A stretch of DNA of 64,000 bases from Marisa cornuarietis (GCA_004794655.1 SMMW01000019.1:2516001-2580000); one strand, 5' to 3'. Shown: positions 38,452-48,335, counted from the first letter of the stretch. Translations and numbers: made by a program. The notes: generated by a model not told the origin, from the letters alone.

Positions 38452-38685
38452 ATGGCGCTGCTTATTGAAGGGGGAGCTGACGTCAATGTCAGGGCTAGCA
38501 ACTCCGAGACTCCCTTGATGACGGTCATATATCGCATGAGCAGCAAGGGGACCCGGGCACGTGCGGTTCGACAACTGCTGGTGGCGGGCGCTGACGTCAA
38601 CGCCCGGAACGGTCAAGGCTACACGCCCGTGGCCTACGCATGCGCGCTTGACCAGACTGATTCTCTCCGCATGATGCTGCAGCAG
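38452..38685 (+). CDS. ankyrin-repeat protein (ANKRD34-like), coding exon 2
   Basis: Seventy-eight codons, bounded by a polypyrimidine acceptor ending CAG at 38451 and donor GTGCGT at 38686; both flanking introns are phase 0. It completes repeat 1 (LLIEGGADVNVRASNS), carries repeat 2 (ETPLMTVIY, then a short insertion, VRQLLVAGADVNARNG) and starts repeat 3 (GYTPVAYACALDQTD). Hallmark TPLM, GADVN and LL motifs are intact. Ankyrin repeats are protein-binding modules; the partner cannot be told from the sequence. Confidence 0.85.
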
Positions 38686-38896
38686 GTGCGTGGTTGATCA
38701 ATTTCTCTAACACATTCCTCTTCCTCTTCCTCCAGCTGTCATTAAACACGTCGCTTTCAATCGACCAAAGGAAATAGTTTTTTTTCTACCTACATGTTGA
38801 TTTGCACTTGCATCGGGGACTCGAATCTTTACTGTTTTTCATTATTATTTTTTTCGAATGATTATTATTGTGATGACAAAGACGATATCAACACAC

Positions 38897-38913
38897 ACAT
38901 ATGCACACGCACG

Positions 38914-38970
<57 letters not shown>
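38897..38970. repeat. (CA)n microsatellite
   Basis: GCACGCACGCAC leader, then more than 25 CA units. Confidence 0.95.
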
Positions 38971-38973
<3 letters not shown>

Positions 38974-40594
38974 AGGTATATCACTAGAATTACAAGTGTT
39001 AAAGACATTATTATTATTATTTTAATATATTATATTATTATTATATTGAAGTTTTGTACATGATAACTAGCACGAGCTGACGGACAAAGGGATCTACATC
39101 CCTTCCTCCGCCCACAAGTGTTAGTTTGACCGTTATTCAGCGAGCATATTCCAACTCGTTAACCTCATCATTTGTCAGTAATTTCCTACTTTCTCCACCG
39201 TATATTTATGTTGTTATAGCTTGTTCTCTCTAAATAAGCTTTCTTGTGTTTTTTTCTTTCCTTCTGTTCCCCATCAACCACCACCAACCAACACACACCT
39301 CTGTCTCTCCTCTTTACTGCGCAAGGCCTACCTTGCGGAAATATTGATCTCCGCTGCCACAAGAGGCTACACCAGCTTCCGAAGCCTAGTATTTCAGTTG
39401 AGCTTTCTCTACCATCTTCCACAGACCACAACGACTTTTCAACAAAAGTTTACTTTCTAAGCCTATTTTGATTGCTAAAAACTGTTTTCCCTTTCCAACG
39501 AATTTCCTTTTTTTTTTTTTTTTTTACTGAATGTAACATTTTGTGAATACTCTACCTTTGGTAATAACCCCGGTTAAGAATGGGTCCATGCTTTTCAGAT
39601 TGAAACCGGTGGAATAAAAAGTTCTCTGATAATGTTGACCTTAGAATAGAAAAAAAAGTTCACAGCGTTCTTGCGTTTAAAAGTATCACATGACGTATGA
39701 TGGTATGTCCTCATTCTGAGAACGAGTCTGTATTACCTAACTTGAAAAAAGACTGCGTGCTGGGATTAATTTCCTGTCCCCGGCGATCTGCAGGCTTCCG
39801 AAAGAAGTTTTTTTTCAAAGTGAGATAATAACACGTTGGGGCTTTTTTCTACATTTTGTACATCCTGGTGAGGTGATACCACCAGATCGCAGTGAGCACA
39901 GGGGTGCCCAGATGGCATTGGTAGAGGAGAGCTAGAGGTTTGCGAGGTAAGGACAAGGGGGAGGAGAAAGAAAATGGCGGCGAAAAAAATTCGATAAGAA
40001 TTTATTCTGACGTAAGCAAACGGTTTCCATGCGTCACAAGTTTCTCGTTGTCTTGGCTGTATCTGCAGCAACCAATCTAACCCCGCGTGCCTATAGCTGT
40101 TGAACAGTAAGGGTCAATACGAGTTCTGGTTCTCTCCGAGAGGGGAACTAGTCCATTTGTGACGTCAAAGAAGTATTGATCTCACCTGGCGGTGTGCGGA
40201 TTGGAGGGTAAACATCAACCTTTTGGCCTGTGTCCAGACCCAACGGTCGGCCGCCATAACGCCCTTCATTACCGCTTTGCACCTCTTATGTCGTTGCTTG
40301 TTGTGCTGCCTCGTTTTCCAAACAAGTGACCGAAGTCTCTTCGGGACACCGAGTCACACGCCAGCCTTCTCGCGGCGGCCGCTCAGGTGGGTGAAGGTTG
40401 CAGATGACCTAGCGATATTCTCGTGCCTCTCATGTTCACGCTCCAGCAGGGGGGGGGCTCGTGTTTTGCCGAGCGCTGTCGGGCATTCGGTTGTTGGAAG
40501 AGTATTGCGAATTTTTTCTCCTCTCTTGCCTGCTAGATTGAGTTTCCTTGATTTGTGGCTTAGTAGCTGTTTGCTGTATCGATTGAGAGGGCAG

Positions 40595-40595
<1 letters not shown>

Positions 40596-40678
<83 letters not shown>
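40596..40678. repeat. (GAT)n microsatellite
   Basis: About 27 perfect GAT units in intron 2. Confidence 0.97.
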
Positions 40679-40680
<2 letters not shown>

Positions 40681-40878
40681 AAAGAGACTGGATATAAATA
40701 GTGTGTAGACAGATGTGACAGTTCTAGACAGATACAGGAGGTAATCATACTTTGAATGCTTTTGATTGCTCCGATACATATTTTTTTAATTTTCACAGCG
40801 TTTGTATACATATATGTGTTTTAATTGTATACACATGTGAGTGAAAGAGACAGAGAGAGGGAGAGCCACACGATGAGA

Positions 40879-40925
40879 CAAAGAAAGAAAGAAAGAAAGA
40901 AAGAAAAGAAAGAAAGAAAGAAAAA
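40879..40925. repeat. (GAAA)n microsatellite
   Basis: About ten GAAA units with one shortened unit. Confidence 0.9.
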
Positions 40926-41980
40926 ACAATCACCGTTAACACTGTCGCCATCTGGAGATCGAGAGATAGTCGGTGACCAGTGAAGGCATACATGGCAGAA
41001 GGTAAAAATCAGCTACACACATTTTCATTCCAACCTCTATAGAGTTTCAAAGCTTTTATGATAGAATCGATCTGCAGCGAGCTGGTCAAACCTATCAGCT
41101 ACTGCAAATGGAAAATGGCATTGAAGATACTGAATTATTGACATAAACACTAGACTAGTGGGCACATCTCTTCAGATGACATTACAAACGCATTTTGTCG
41201 CTACATCGGAGGCAGGTAAATGTGTCTTTCTAGCATTTCACAGCACTCTCTAAAATGTGAATATTTTACACTTTTGCAAATTGTTAGTCTAGTGTATATC
41301 TCCGGAACAGTGTGTGCCTGTTGTGTTTACCCAAAATACACATAAATTTTAATCTGCACATTACCCGAAAACATGGCATTGTCACCTGCATGTTGTTCGA
41401 ATACAATTCAGCAAGTATACTACATGTTTTCGCAGTTATTTCATTATATGCATGTCACTAAAATCATAAAGCTGCCATATACTTTTGATATTGATGAGAA
41501 ATGTTTAATGTTATCCTGGTGCTGAAAAACATTGACGGAACCTCAGCGGGCGGTAAAACTGAAGACGAGATGAAGCTAGTTTTCAAGTCAAAAATATATT
41601 TTACAGGTTTGACAGGTATAAAACACAGTTTCGACCAAATGTCTTTTTATATGTGCCGTGATGAGCGAAACTACATATACTACATAAAAAGTGTATCAAT
41701 GTTTTCGTATATTTATTGTTAGCGCTGTATTCAAATCTATATAACTTTCAGCGTATGTTTTATGTATTTGTTCACTTGGGTAATAAAATTCTTTAAAGAT
41801 GTATAAATGAACACATTGTTATATATCTAAAAACTTTCAGGTCTTGTCATCTTTTCCCATAAAATGTTTGCTAATAATCTTTTACTCACTTCTGTGGTAT
41901 TAGCTGTAATTTTCTTTTTTTCTGTTACAGTACTCAGTAAGAAACAAAGTGACTTAATTAGTTTGTAATTGTCGCTTTAT

Positions 41981-41985
41981 CCCTC
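41981..41985 (+). repeat. target-site duplication, left copy (CCCTC)
   Basis: CCCTC directly before the 5' LTR; the identical CCCTC follows the 3' LTR at 49309-49313. Five bases is the usual size for this integrase class. Confidence 0.92.
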
Positions 41986-42167
41986 TGTTATGAACATGTG
42001 TTACCACCCATGAACGTCGAAGTAACGAGGTTGTCGCCCTTGATTGAATAGCGATTATGACCCCTGGTTTGAATGTTGATAGGGGGCGTTGTGTAGAAAT
42101 TGGAAGAAGAAGCAGACGTGAGAGTCTAGGAGAAAGAGGAATTTGGTACAGAGGTTGGAATTAATAG

Positions 42168-42310
42168 TACTGTGTGGATTAATATTAACTGTGTGAAGAA
42201 ATAGCAACTGTGTGGATAAATAGTAACTGTGTGGATACATATTAACGGTGTAAAGAAATATTAACTGTATGGAGAAAGAGTAACTGTGTGGAGAAATATT
42301 ATCTGTGTGG
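42168..42310 (+). repeat. 19-bp tandem repeats in LTR U3
   Basis: Eight units starting at about 42169, 42187, 42206, 42225, 42244, 42263, 42282 and 42301, of the type AACTGTGTGGAGAAATATT. From 42282 the last unit plus following sequence is duplicated with an 84-bp period (next copies start at 42366 and 42450). Mirrored in the 3' LTR at about 48608-48750. Such U3 repeats in retroelements often carry activator sites, which is inference here. Confidence 0.9.
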
Positions 42311-42649
42311 TTCCTCGATTTACTAATTTTCTCAACTGCTGTGTGATCTCTTGAGAAGATCGTAGAACTGTGTGGAGAAATATTATCTGTGTGGTTCCTC
42401 GATTTACTAATTTTCTCAACTGCTGTGTGATCTCTTGAGAAGATCGTAGAACTGTGTGGATTTACCTACTGTGGAATTTTTATTGACTCGATCATTTGTC
42501 TGCCGTTAGACTGTCGGAGTTATTTGGTGAATGTAGGCTGTCCGTATGATCAACGCCAGAGAGCAAGACTGAAAGAGGGGAACTGTTTGCCGTGTCGACC
42601 CTTTCCCCCCCCCCAACAACAGAAGAAGAGAGAACTTGAAGGACTTTAA

Positions 42650-42732
42650 TATAAACTGCTTAGATATATTTGTTTCGGTGCAAACTCAGTGTAGAATATT
42701 TGTGCTGAAGTTTTCTGTTGTTATTTAGTAAA
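42650..42732 (+). promoter_or_regulatory. LTR core promoter (TATAAA) and candidate poly-A signal (AGTAAA)
   Basis: TATAAA at 42650-42655 would place transcription start near 42680. AGTAAA at 42727-42732 could be the poly-A signal inside R. The same pair is in the 3' LTR (TATAAA at 49077). The start site and R boundaries are inferred. Confidence 0.5.
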
Positions 42733-42882
42733 GTATAGATTTACGTTCACCCGATTAATAGAAACGTTCGAGCCCATGTGCAGGTCTTTGTATTTTGTTG
42801 TGTGAAAGGACACGTGAAGAACGCTGTGAGATCAGTGTGTGTTGTGTGTGACCTGTCCACACTTTCCGTGCGTTCGTGACAT

Positions 42883-42900
42883 TGGTGACCCCGACGTGAT
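42883..42900 (+). other. primer binding site, tRNA-Trp type
   Basis: TGGTGACCCCGACGTGAT, one base after the 5' LTR. Its complement is the 3' end of an animal tRNA-Trp (ATCACGTCGGGGTCA plus CCA), an 18-base match as far as I remember that tRNA. Confidence 0.8.
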
Positions 42901-43644
42901 CTGTCGTGGGTTTGTTTCGTTTGGTACAGAGTCGGGTGAAAGTGTGTCTTCGATTCAGTGTTTGTGATTCCCCTGGGACTTAGTGGTAGAAGGTTGGCAG
43001 TTAATTATTTATCTTTGAGAATTTTGCAAAGCGGTTGTACTTATTTATATTTGCTCAGTGTTTAAGTGTTACATGTTGGGCGTGGTGCAGTATCCCCGTC
43101 TCCAGCTTCACGGGTCTACGGGTGTGTAAAGTTCTACCCGTAGTAAGGAATTAGCCTCTGTTTCTACTTTGCCTCTCGTCTTTATTTTCCAAGCTCTCTA
43201 TTCTGTGTGAAAGTGTATGCAGAAACCGAAAGTGAGAGTGGATGTTCTCTATCCTGTAGTTATCTGTCTTGTTTTATTTTTATAAAAAAAAAATAATTCT
43301 GGGCCTTGCGTGTTCACTTATTAATTTATGTGAAGTCATTGGATGTTTGAATAAGTTGTCGCCCTTGGATTATTTTGATGTACTCGTACGGTACTTTAGG
43401 ATTGTTAATAGATCTAGAAATCTGAGTGACTAGTTTTGAACAAGTTAAGACTGCTATTGATGTTATTTTGTAACCCAGTTGCATTCCTTGAAGATAATTT
43501 TTTTTGCCTGATTGATGTTGACATGCCAGTAGCTTAGACTTATTGCAATTCTGGTTGTATTTTCTGCCTTATTAGAAGCTTAGATAGTAGGGTGCTCCCT
43601 TTTTGTAAACACACTAGAGTAATTGTGTTGGATAGGTGTTAACC
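42901..43644 (+). other. untranslated leader of the retrotransposon
   Basis: About 740 bp without a supported frame. It includes a strong hairpin at 43116-43143 that could act in dimerisation, packaging or translation control (inference). Confidence 0.6.
43116..43143 (+). other. 8-bp perfect stem-loop in the leader
   Basis: CTACGGGT at 43116-43123 pairs with ACCCGTAG at 43136-43143 across a 12-base loop. Confidence 0.55.
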
Positions 43645-44772
43645 ATGGCTGAATCCGTTAGGGAGGTAGCCGACTTTATGAAAGAAGGACAACTGTTGGG
43701 ATTGAAAGAAGAAGCCCTTACAAAGTATGTATTTCAGTGCATTGAAAGGCAGGACAGATATACAGAAAGATTAGCCAGAGAGAAAGAAGCAGAAAGATTA
43801 GCCAGAGAGAAAGAAGCAGAAAGATTAGCCAGAGAGAAAGAAGCAGAAAGATTAGCCAGAGAGAAAGAAAAAGAAGCTGACAGGATAGCCAAAGAAAAAG
43901 AAGCTGACAGGATAGATAAAGAAAAAGAAGCTGACAGGATAGCTAAAGAAAAAGAAGCTGAAAGGGCCGCAAGAGAAAGAGAGGCCGAGCGTCAGTTCGA
44001 ATTAGAGAAACTACGTTTAGAGAGAGAGACCGATTCCAGCGCGACGAGGAGTAATGGGAACCAAACCCCAAAAGGACTCACACATAAACTCCCCGCCTTC
44101 AAAGAGGACGAAGACGATATCAACGCATTTTTGAATCGATTTGAGGCTCAGGCGCAGTCCCTTAAATGGACCAGAGATATCTGGCCATTACAAATCGCCA
44201 CTTCTTTTCACGGAGAAGCCCTCCAGCTATATGATAACCTATGTGTACAGGGCCCCGTGGATTATGATGTGCTCAAAAGAGAACTATTACTCAAGTTTCA
44301 GTGCACAGCCGAAGGATACAGAGAAAAATTTAGATCGGTGAAACCCCAATCTCAAGAGTCAATGCATTCTTTTCAAGCCCGACTAATCGGATTGTTCAAC
44401 AGGTGGATTGACTTATCCAAAGTCCAAAAAACTTATGAAGGATTGCATGATCTGCTAGTCAGAGAACAAATACTGCAAAGTGTATCTAGAGATTTAGCCG
44501 TATTTCTGAGAGAAAGAGATTTTCAGAACGCTAATGAAATGATTGACAGTGCTGAACGTTATCGCCAAGCACACCCCAGAAATCTCCGGCAAGACGAACA
44601 GAAACTATCATGTTCGCAAATGTGGGACAAGCCACTCCTCCTTCTTCACCGCCAGCTCGCCCAAAGCAGGACAGACACCAATTTACTTCTCCTCGATCTT
44701 CAAGACAACGAAATACTCCTCCCTACAGAAGGAATGAATCATGGAGGACTCCACCCCACTCCCCACCAATAA
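43645..44772 (+). CDS. gag: Gag-like structural protein with coiled coil and SCAN-like capsid region
   Basis: 375 aa from the ATG at 43645, which has an ideal ACCATGG context; a GTG three codons upstream is ignored. Order: short N-terminal helix (to residue 37); a charged coiled coil (about 38-130) of nine-residue repeats ERLAREKEA changing to DRIAKEKEA; a linker; the retrotransposon gag capsid region (about 150-235, with FLNRFE, WPLQIATSF, YDVLKRELLLKF); and a helical block (about 235-310, with SMHSFQARLIGLFNRWID, LVREQILQSV, DLAVFLRERDF) that resembles the vertebrate SCAN dimerisation domain. The last about 49 residues read out of register with the pol frame and are Leu/His-rich filler. The CCHC zinc knuckle is not in this frame. 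It forms the particle that houses reverse transcription. Confidence 0.9.
   Translation: MAESVREVADFMKEGQLLGLKEEALTKYVFQCIERQDRYTERLAREKEAERLAREKEAERLAREKEAERLAREKEKEADRIAKEKEADRIDKEKEADRIAKEKEAERAAREREAERQFELEKLRLERETDSSATRSNGNQTPKGLTHKLPAFKEDEDDINAFLNRFEAQAQSLKWTRDIWPLQIATSFHGEALQLYDNLCVQGPVDYDVLKRELLLKFQCTAEGYREKFRSVKPQSQESMHSFQARLIGLFNRWIDLSKVQKTYEGLHDLLVREQILQSVSRDLAVFLRERDFQNANEMIDSAERYRQAHPRNLRQDEQKLSCSQMWDKPLLLLHRQLAQSRTDTNLLLLDLQDNEILLPTEGMNHGGLHPTPHQ
44556..44772 (+). other. gag/pol overlap with a -1 frame change
   Basis: The pol frame opens after a TGA at 44553 and gag ends at 44772, giving a 217-nt overlap in which pol is in the -1 frame. I found no canonical XXXYYYZ slippery heptamer in the correct phase. 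Either an unusual -1 frameshift, internal initiation at the ATG at 44610, or a one-base deletion in this copy explains the break; the sequence alone does not decide. Confidence 0.7.
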
Positions 44773-47700
44773 GAACAGTTCCGAAGGAAGCACCAACGAC
44801 CATATATGATCGAAACAGCCCTTGTCATCCTGATCGTTGGAAACCACCACGACGTTGCTTCAACTGTGGAGGACTTGGACATATAGCGAAGGTTTGTCCA
44901 AGCTATAGACCCCAAGATAACACAAATGGAAATTGGAAAAATGAGAGCAACCCAACCCCAGCCAATGTTGCTATTATGTGTTCAGTCACCGACGAGGAGG
45001 AATTGGGTAAACTACATCTGTATCCAGGACGGATTAGGGGACAGCAAGTTAAGGTGCTACGCGACTCAGGTGCAACCATCTCCGGTATACGAGCCTCCTT
45101 GGTTCAACCACAGGACCGACTGAACGGGAAACAATCTTGTATTACCTTTGGTGGAAAGGTTGAAACCTTCCCTCTAGCACGTGTTCCAGTAGAGACACCT
45201 TTCTTCAGTGGAGACCTGAAATGTTGTGTCATCGAAAATCCAGTTGTCGACCTAATCATTGGAAACGTGAGAGGTACAAAACGGGTGGTATTTGATGTAC
45301 AAGAGAAAGAGTCAGAACTAACAGCAGGTGTTACCACTCGCGCGCAATTCCAACGCCAGATGCAGGGACCTCAACCCATAACTCTACCACCAATTCAATG
45401 GGACATTAAGAGGAATGATCTAATTGCTCTACAGCAGAGCGATCCCTCTCTCACAACAATAAAAGAGGTAGCACAAGATGAAGATCTAGCGAACAACCAG
45501 AAAGAGCACTTTTGCTACAAGAACAAGCTTTTGTATCGTCTCTTTCGGCAGTCAAACGAAGTTACTAGACAATTGGTAGTACCGACCACCCTGAGAAAGA
45601 CCATTCTCCGACTTGCTCATGATAATCCATTAGCAGGCCATATGGGATGCAGAAGTACTTTGTACCGCATCAGAAGCAAGTTTTGGTGGCCCCATGTAAG
45701 GAAAGACACTAGAAATTACTGTAAAACCTGTGACGTCTGTCAACGCACCACCGCTCCTGGTAGAATTCGACCGGTGCCTATGGTCAAGGTCCCAACCATA
45801 GAGGAGCCTTTCCTGAGAGTAGCAGTAGACTTAGTGGGACCCCTTCACCCACCATCAGAAGAAGGACACACCCACCTCTTGACTCTCATCGATGTAGCCA
45901 CCAGATATCCAGAAGCCATACCCATCAAAAAGATTGACACGGTCACAATAGCTGAGACTTTACTAACAATTTTCAGTAGGGTTGGATTTCCTCAGGAAAT
46001 TCTTACCGACAGAGGTTCCCAGTTCACATCTCAACTGATGCAAGAAGTCATGAAGCTTCTATCCATTAAGACTTTGCATTCAACCCCGTATCACGCTCAA
46101 ACAAATGGGTGTGTCGAACGATTTCATGGCACGCTTAAACCCATGATTCGAAGAGTCATCGAAAAGGAACCAAGGCAATGGCATAGGTACATACCAGCTT
46201 TACTCTTCGGCTGTCGAGAGTCAGTGCATGCGTCCACCGGATTCTCACCGTTCGAATTGTTATACGGACGAAAGGTCAGAGGACCTATGGACCTTTTAGC
46301 AGCCCACTGGAAGGAAGAGCAACAAACCACTTCAGAAGAAAAATCTATCTTCCAGTACATTTTAGACCTAAAGGCAATCCTGCGGGAGACCCTGCACCAA
46401 GCCGCAGAGACCTCGGAAAATGCCAGAATAAATAGCAAGCGATATTACGACAAAAAGACTGTACCACGTCAACTTAGGGAAGGAGACGAAGTATTGGTGC
46501 TAAGGCCCACGAAAGCAAACAAACTTCTAATGCAGTGGAAAGGACCTTATTTAGTAATACAGAAGCGCCATCCGGATTATGTGCTAAAAATTCAGAAGCA
46601 AGAGAAGACCTACCACATAAACATGCTGAAACAATACCATCGACGTGAAGAAGTTCCATCAGCCCTCTTCACCTACAACATTGAGAACAGTTTCTTACCT
46701 TCTAAGCCGGTCCCTTCATGTCCTCTTCCTATCCAATTCGACGACATCCTTTCCTCCCAATTCTGTCCGCAACACATGTCCAATCCCAAAGAACCTCACC
46801 AGCCACCTAGAATACCTATCATACCCATTTCCTGTAATGTGGCGATTCTTCAGCCACCCGAACCTTTTGATCCTGCAACCATACCAACAGTAACACCCAC
46901 AGCTGGCGAAAGTGTCAAGGACATACAAATAGACCCCGAATTACCATCTCCTCGACGACTGGAACTACAAGAAATCTTCAACCAATATGAAAATGTACTG
47001 ACCACCCAACCAGGTTTGTTCCAAGGGAACGTGGAACATGAAATAAAACTGATAGAAGAAAGGGTAATAAAACAAAAACCCTACCCAGTCCCATTTGCTC
47101 TACAACAACAAATCGAGAGTGAAGTGGACTCTATGTTAGAACTAGGAGTTATTGAACCATCCACCTCGCCATACTCGTCACCTGTTTTACTAGTAAAGAA
47201 AAGGGACGGAACGATGCGTTTCTGTGTGGATTATCGAGCACTGAACCAAATCACCCAGTTTGATGCGGAACCCATCCCCGACCCGGAAGCCGTATACGTC
47301 AGTTTGGCGACTGCAAAATTTTTCACAAAAATTGATCTAACAAAAGGGTATTGGCAAATTCCCGTTAAGAAGGAAGACCGTCCTAAGACCGCCTTTCAAA
47401 CCACTAAAGGCCTCTTTCAGTGGACCAGAATGCCTTTCGGTTTAGTAACAGCTCCCGCCACGTTCGCCCGGGCTATGCGTTCACTACACTTGGAAAAACA
47501 CGCCACTCGTCATTTCTTTGATGATTTACTCACCGGAAGTGATGATTGGGAAAGTCATCTAATGCATCTCCAAGGAGTATTGAGGACTCTAGCCAAATTC
47601 CAACTGACAGCCAGGCCTTCGAAAATCAACGCCGGCTATCAACAAATATTATACCTAGGCCATCAGTTAGGACGAGGGATAATGAAACCTGATCGATCCC

Positions 47701-48335
47701 TTATTCAAAAGATCCTTGACATCCAGACTCCTAGGTCTAAGAAACAGATTCGATCTCTCATTGGACTCATTAGCTACTACCGAAGATACATCGCTAACTT
47801 CTCTGAAGTTATTGCACCGATATCGGATCTCGTGAAAGGAGACAGGCCCCGATCTATTCAATGGACTTCAAAGTGTAAATCTGCTTTAGAAAAGATCCAG
47901 GTTCTCCTCTCAAGCTATCCCATTCTGAGGCTACCAGACTTTACATTGCCGTTCTTACTGCAGACTGACGCTAGTGCAGTAGGGCTAGGGGCAGTGTTGC
48001 TCCAACCCCATGATGACAGTTTCTTACCCGTCATATATGTGAGTAGAAAATTACTGGATAGAGAGAAGAGATACAGCACAGTAGAAAGAGAGTGTTTGGC
48101 CATAGTATGGTCTGTTCTGAAGCTGTCTAGATATTTGTATGGGAGACAGTTTACCCTACATACTGATCACAAGCCCCTATCGTTCCTCACATCTAATCCT
48201 TATAAGAATGCCAGAGTGATGCGGTGGGCTTTAGCCCTCCAGGAGTTTAAGTTTGATATTCAGCCGATTAAGGGGACCACTAATAAATTAGCCGATGCCT
48301 TATCAAGGGCTGAAATGGATCAAGAAATTCCATAG
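44610..48335 (+). CDS. pol: Pol polyprotein: zinc knuckle, protease, integrase, reverse transcriptase, RNase H
   Basis: 1241 codons from the first ATG; the frame is open from 44556. In order: CCHC zinc knuckle (CFNCGGLGHIAKVC, residues 83-96); aspartic protease (LRDSGATISG, Asp152); integrase H2C2 finger (His337/344, Cys371/374 region); integrase core Asp407 (VDLVGP), Asp467 (TDRGSQF), Glu503 (VERFHG), an exact D35E spacing; GPY/F module near 643-677 (MQWKGPYLVI); reverse transcriptase about 815-1000, with Asp909 (KIDLTKGYW) and the catalytic FFDD at 969-972 in place of YxDD; RNase H with Asp1120, Glu1159, Asp1186, Asp1229 (LADALSR). All catalytic residues are present. Ty3/gypsy elements normally have integrase last; here it precedes RT. 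No chromodomain and no env. Confidence 0.95.
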   Translation: MFANVGQATPPSSPPARPKQDRHQFTSPRSSRQRNTPPYRRNESWRTPPHSPPIRTVPKEAPTTIYDRNSPCHPDRWKPPRRCFNCGGLGHIAKVCPSYRPQDNTNGNWKNESNPTPANVAIMCSVTDEEELGKLHLYPGRIRGQQVKVLRDSGATISGIRASLVQPQDRLNGKQSCITFGGKVETFPLARVPVETPFFSGDLKCCVIENPVVDLIIGNVRGTKRVVFDVQEKESELTAGVTTRAQFQRQMQGPQPITLPPIQWDIKRNDLIALQQSDPSLTTIKEVAQDEDLANNQKEHFCYKNKLLYRLFRQSNEVTRQLVVPTTLRKTILRLAHDNPLAGHMGCRSTLYRIRSKFWWPHVRKDTRNYCKTCDVCQRTTAPGRIRPVPMVKVPTIEEPFLRVAVDLVGPLHPPSEEGHTHLLTLIDVATRYPEAIPIKKIDTVTIAETLLTIFSRVGFPQEILTDRGSQFTSQLMQEVMKLLSIKTLHSTPYHAQTNGCVERFHGTLKPMIRRVIEKEPRQWHRYIPALLFGCRESVHASTGFSPFELLYGRKVRGPMDLLAAHWKEEQQTTSEEKSIFQYILDLKAILRETLHQAAETSENARINSKRYYDKKTVPRQLREGDEVLVLRPTKANKLLMQWKGPYLVIQKRHPDYVLKIQKQEKTYHINMLKQYHRREEVPSALFTYNIENSFLPSKPVPSCPLPIQFDDILSSQFCPQHMSNPKEPHQPPRIPIIPISCNVAILQPPEPFDPATIPTVTPTAGESVKDIQIDPELPSPRRLELQEIFNQYENVLTTQPGLFQGNVEHEIKLIEERVIKQKPYPVPFALQQQIESEVDSMLELGVIEPSTSPYSSPVLLVKKRDGTMRFCVDYRALNQITQFDAEPIPDPEAVYVSLATAKFFTKIDLTKGYWQIPVKKEDRPKTAFQTTKGLFQWTRMPFGLVTAPATFARAMRSLHLEKHATRHFFDDLLTGSDDWESHLMHLQGVLRTLAKFQLTARPSKINAGYQQILYLGHQLGRGIMKPDRSLIQKILDIQTPRSKKQIRSLIGLISYYRRYIANFSEVIAPISDLVKGDRPRSIQWTSKCKSALEKIQVLLSSYPILRLPDFTLPFLLQTDASAVGLGAVLLQPHDDSFLPVIYVSRKLLDREKRYSTVERECLAIVWSVLKLSRYLYGRQFTLHTDHKPLSFLTSNPYKNARVMRWALALQEFKFDIQPIKGTTNKLADALSRAEMDQEIP

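Larger units (their letters stand above)
41986..42881 (+). repeat. 5' LTR (896 bp)
   Basis: Begins TGTTATGAAC and ends TTCGTGACA (short TGT...ACA inverted ends). Carries 19-bp tandem repeats and an 84-bp duplication in the U3 part, a TATAAA at 42650 and a poly-C of ten. Compared with the 3' LTR it has 11 extra bases (TTGAGAAGATC-type segment) and one extra C. Confidence 0.97.

Noticed and set aside
38472..38600. CRE sites TGACGTCA in exon 2
   Set aside because: They coincide with GCTGACGTCAAY encoding the ankyrin GADVN motif, so coding constraint explains them.
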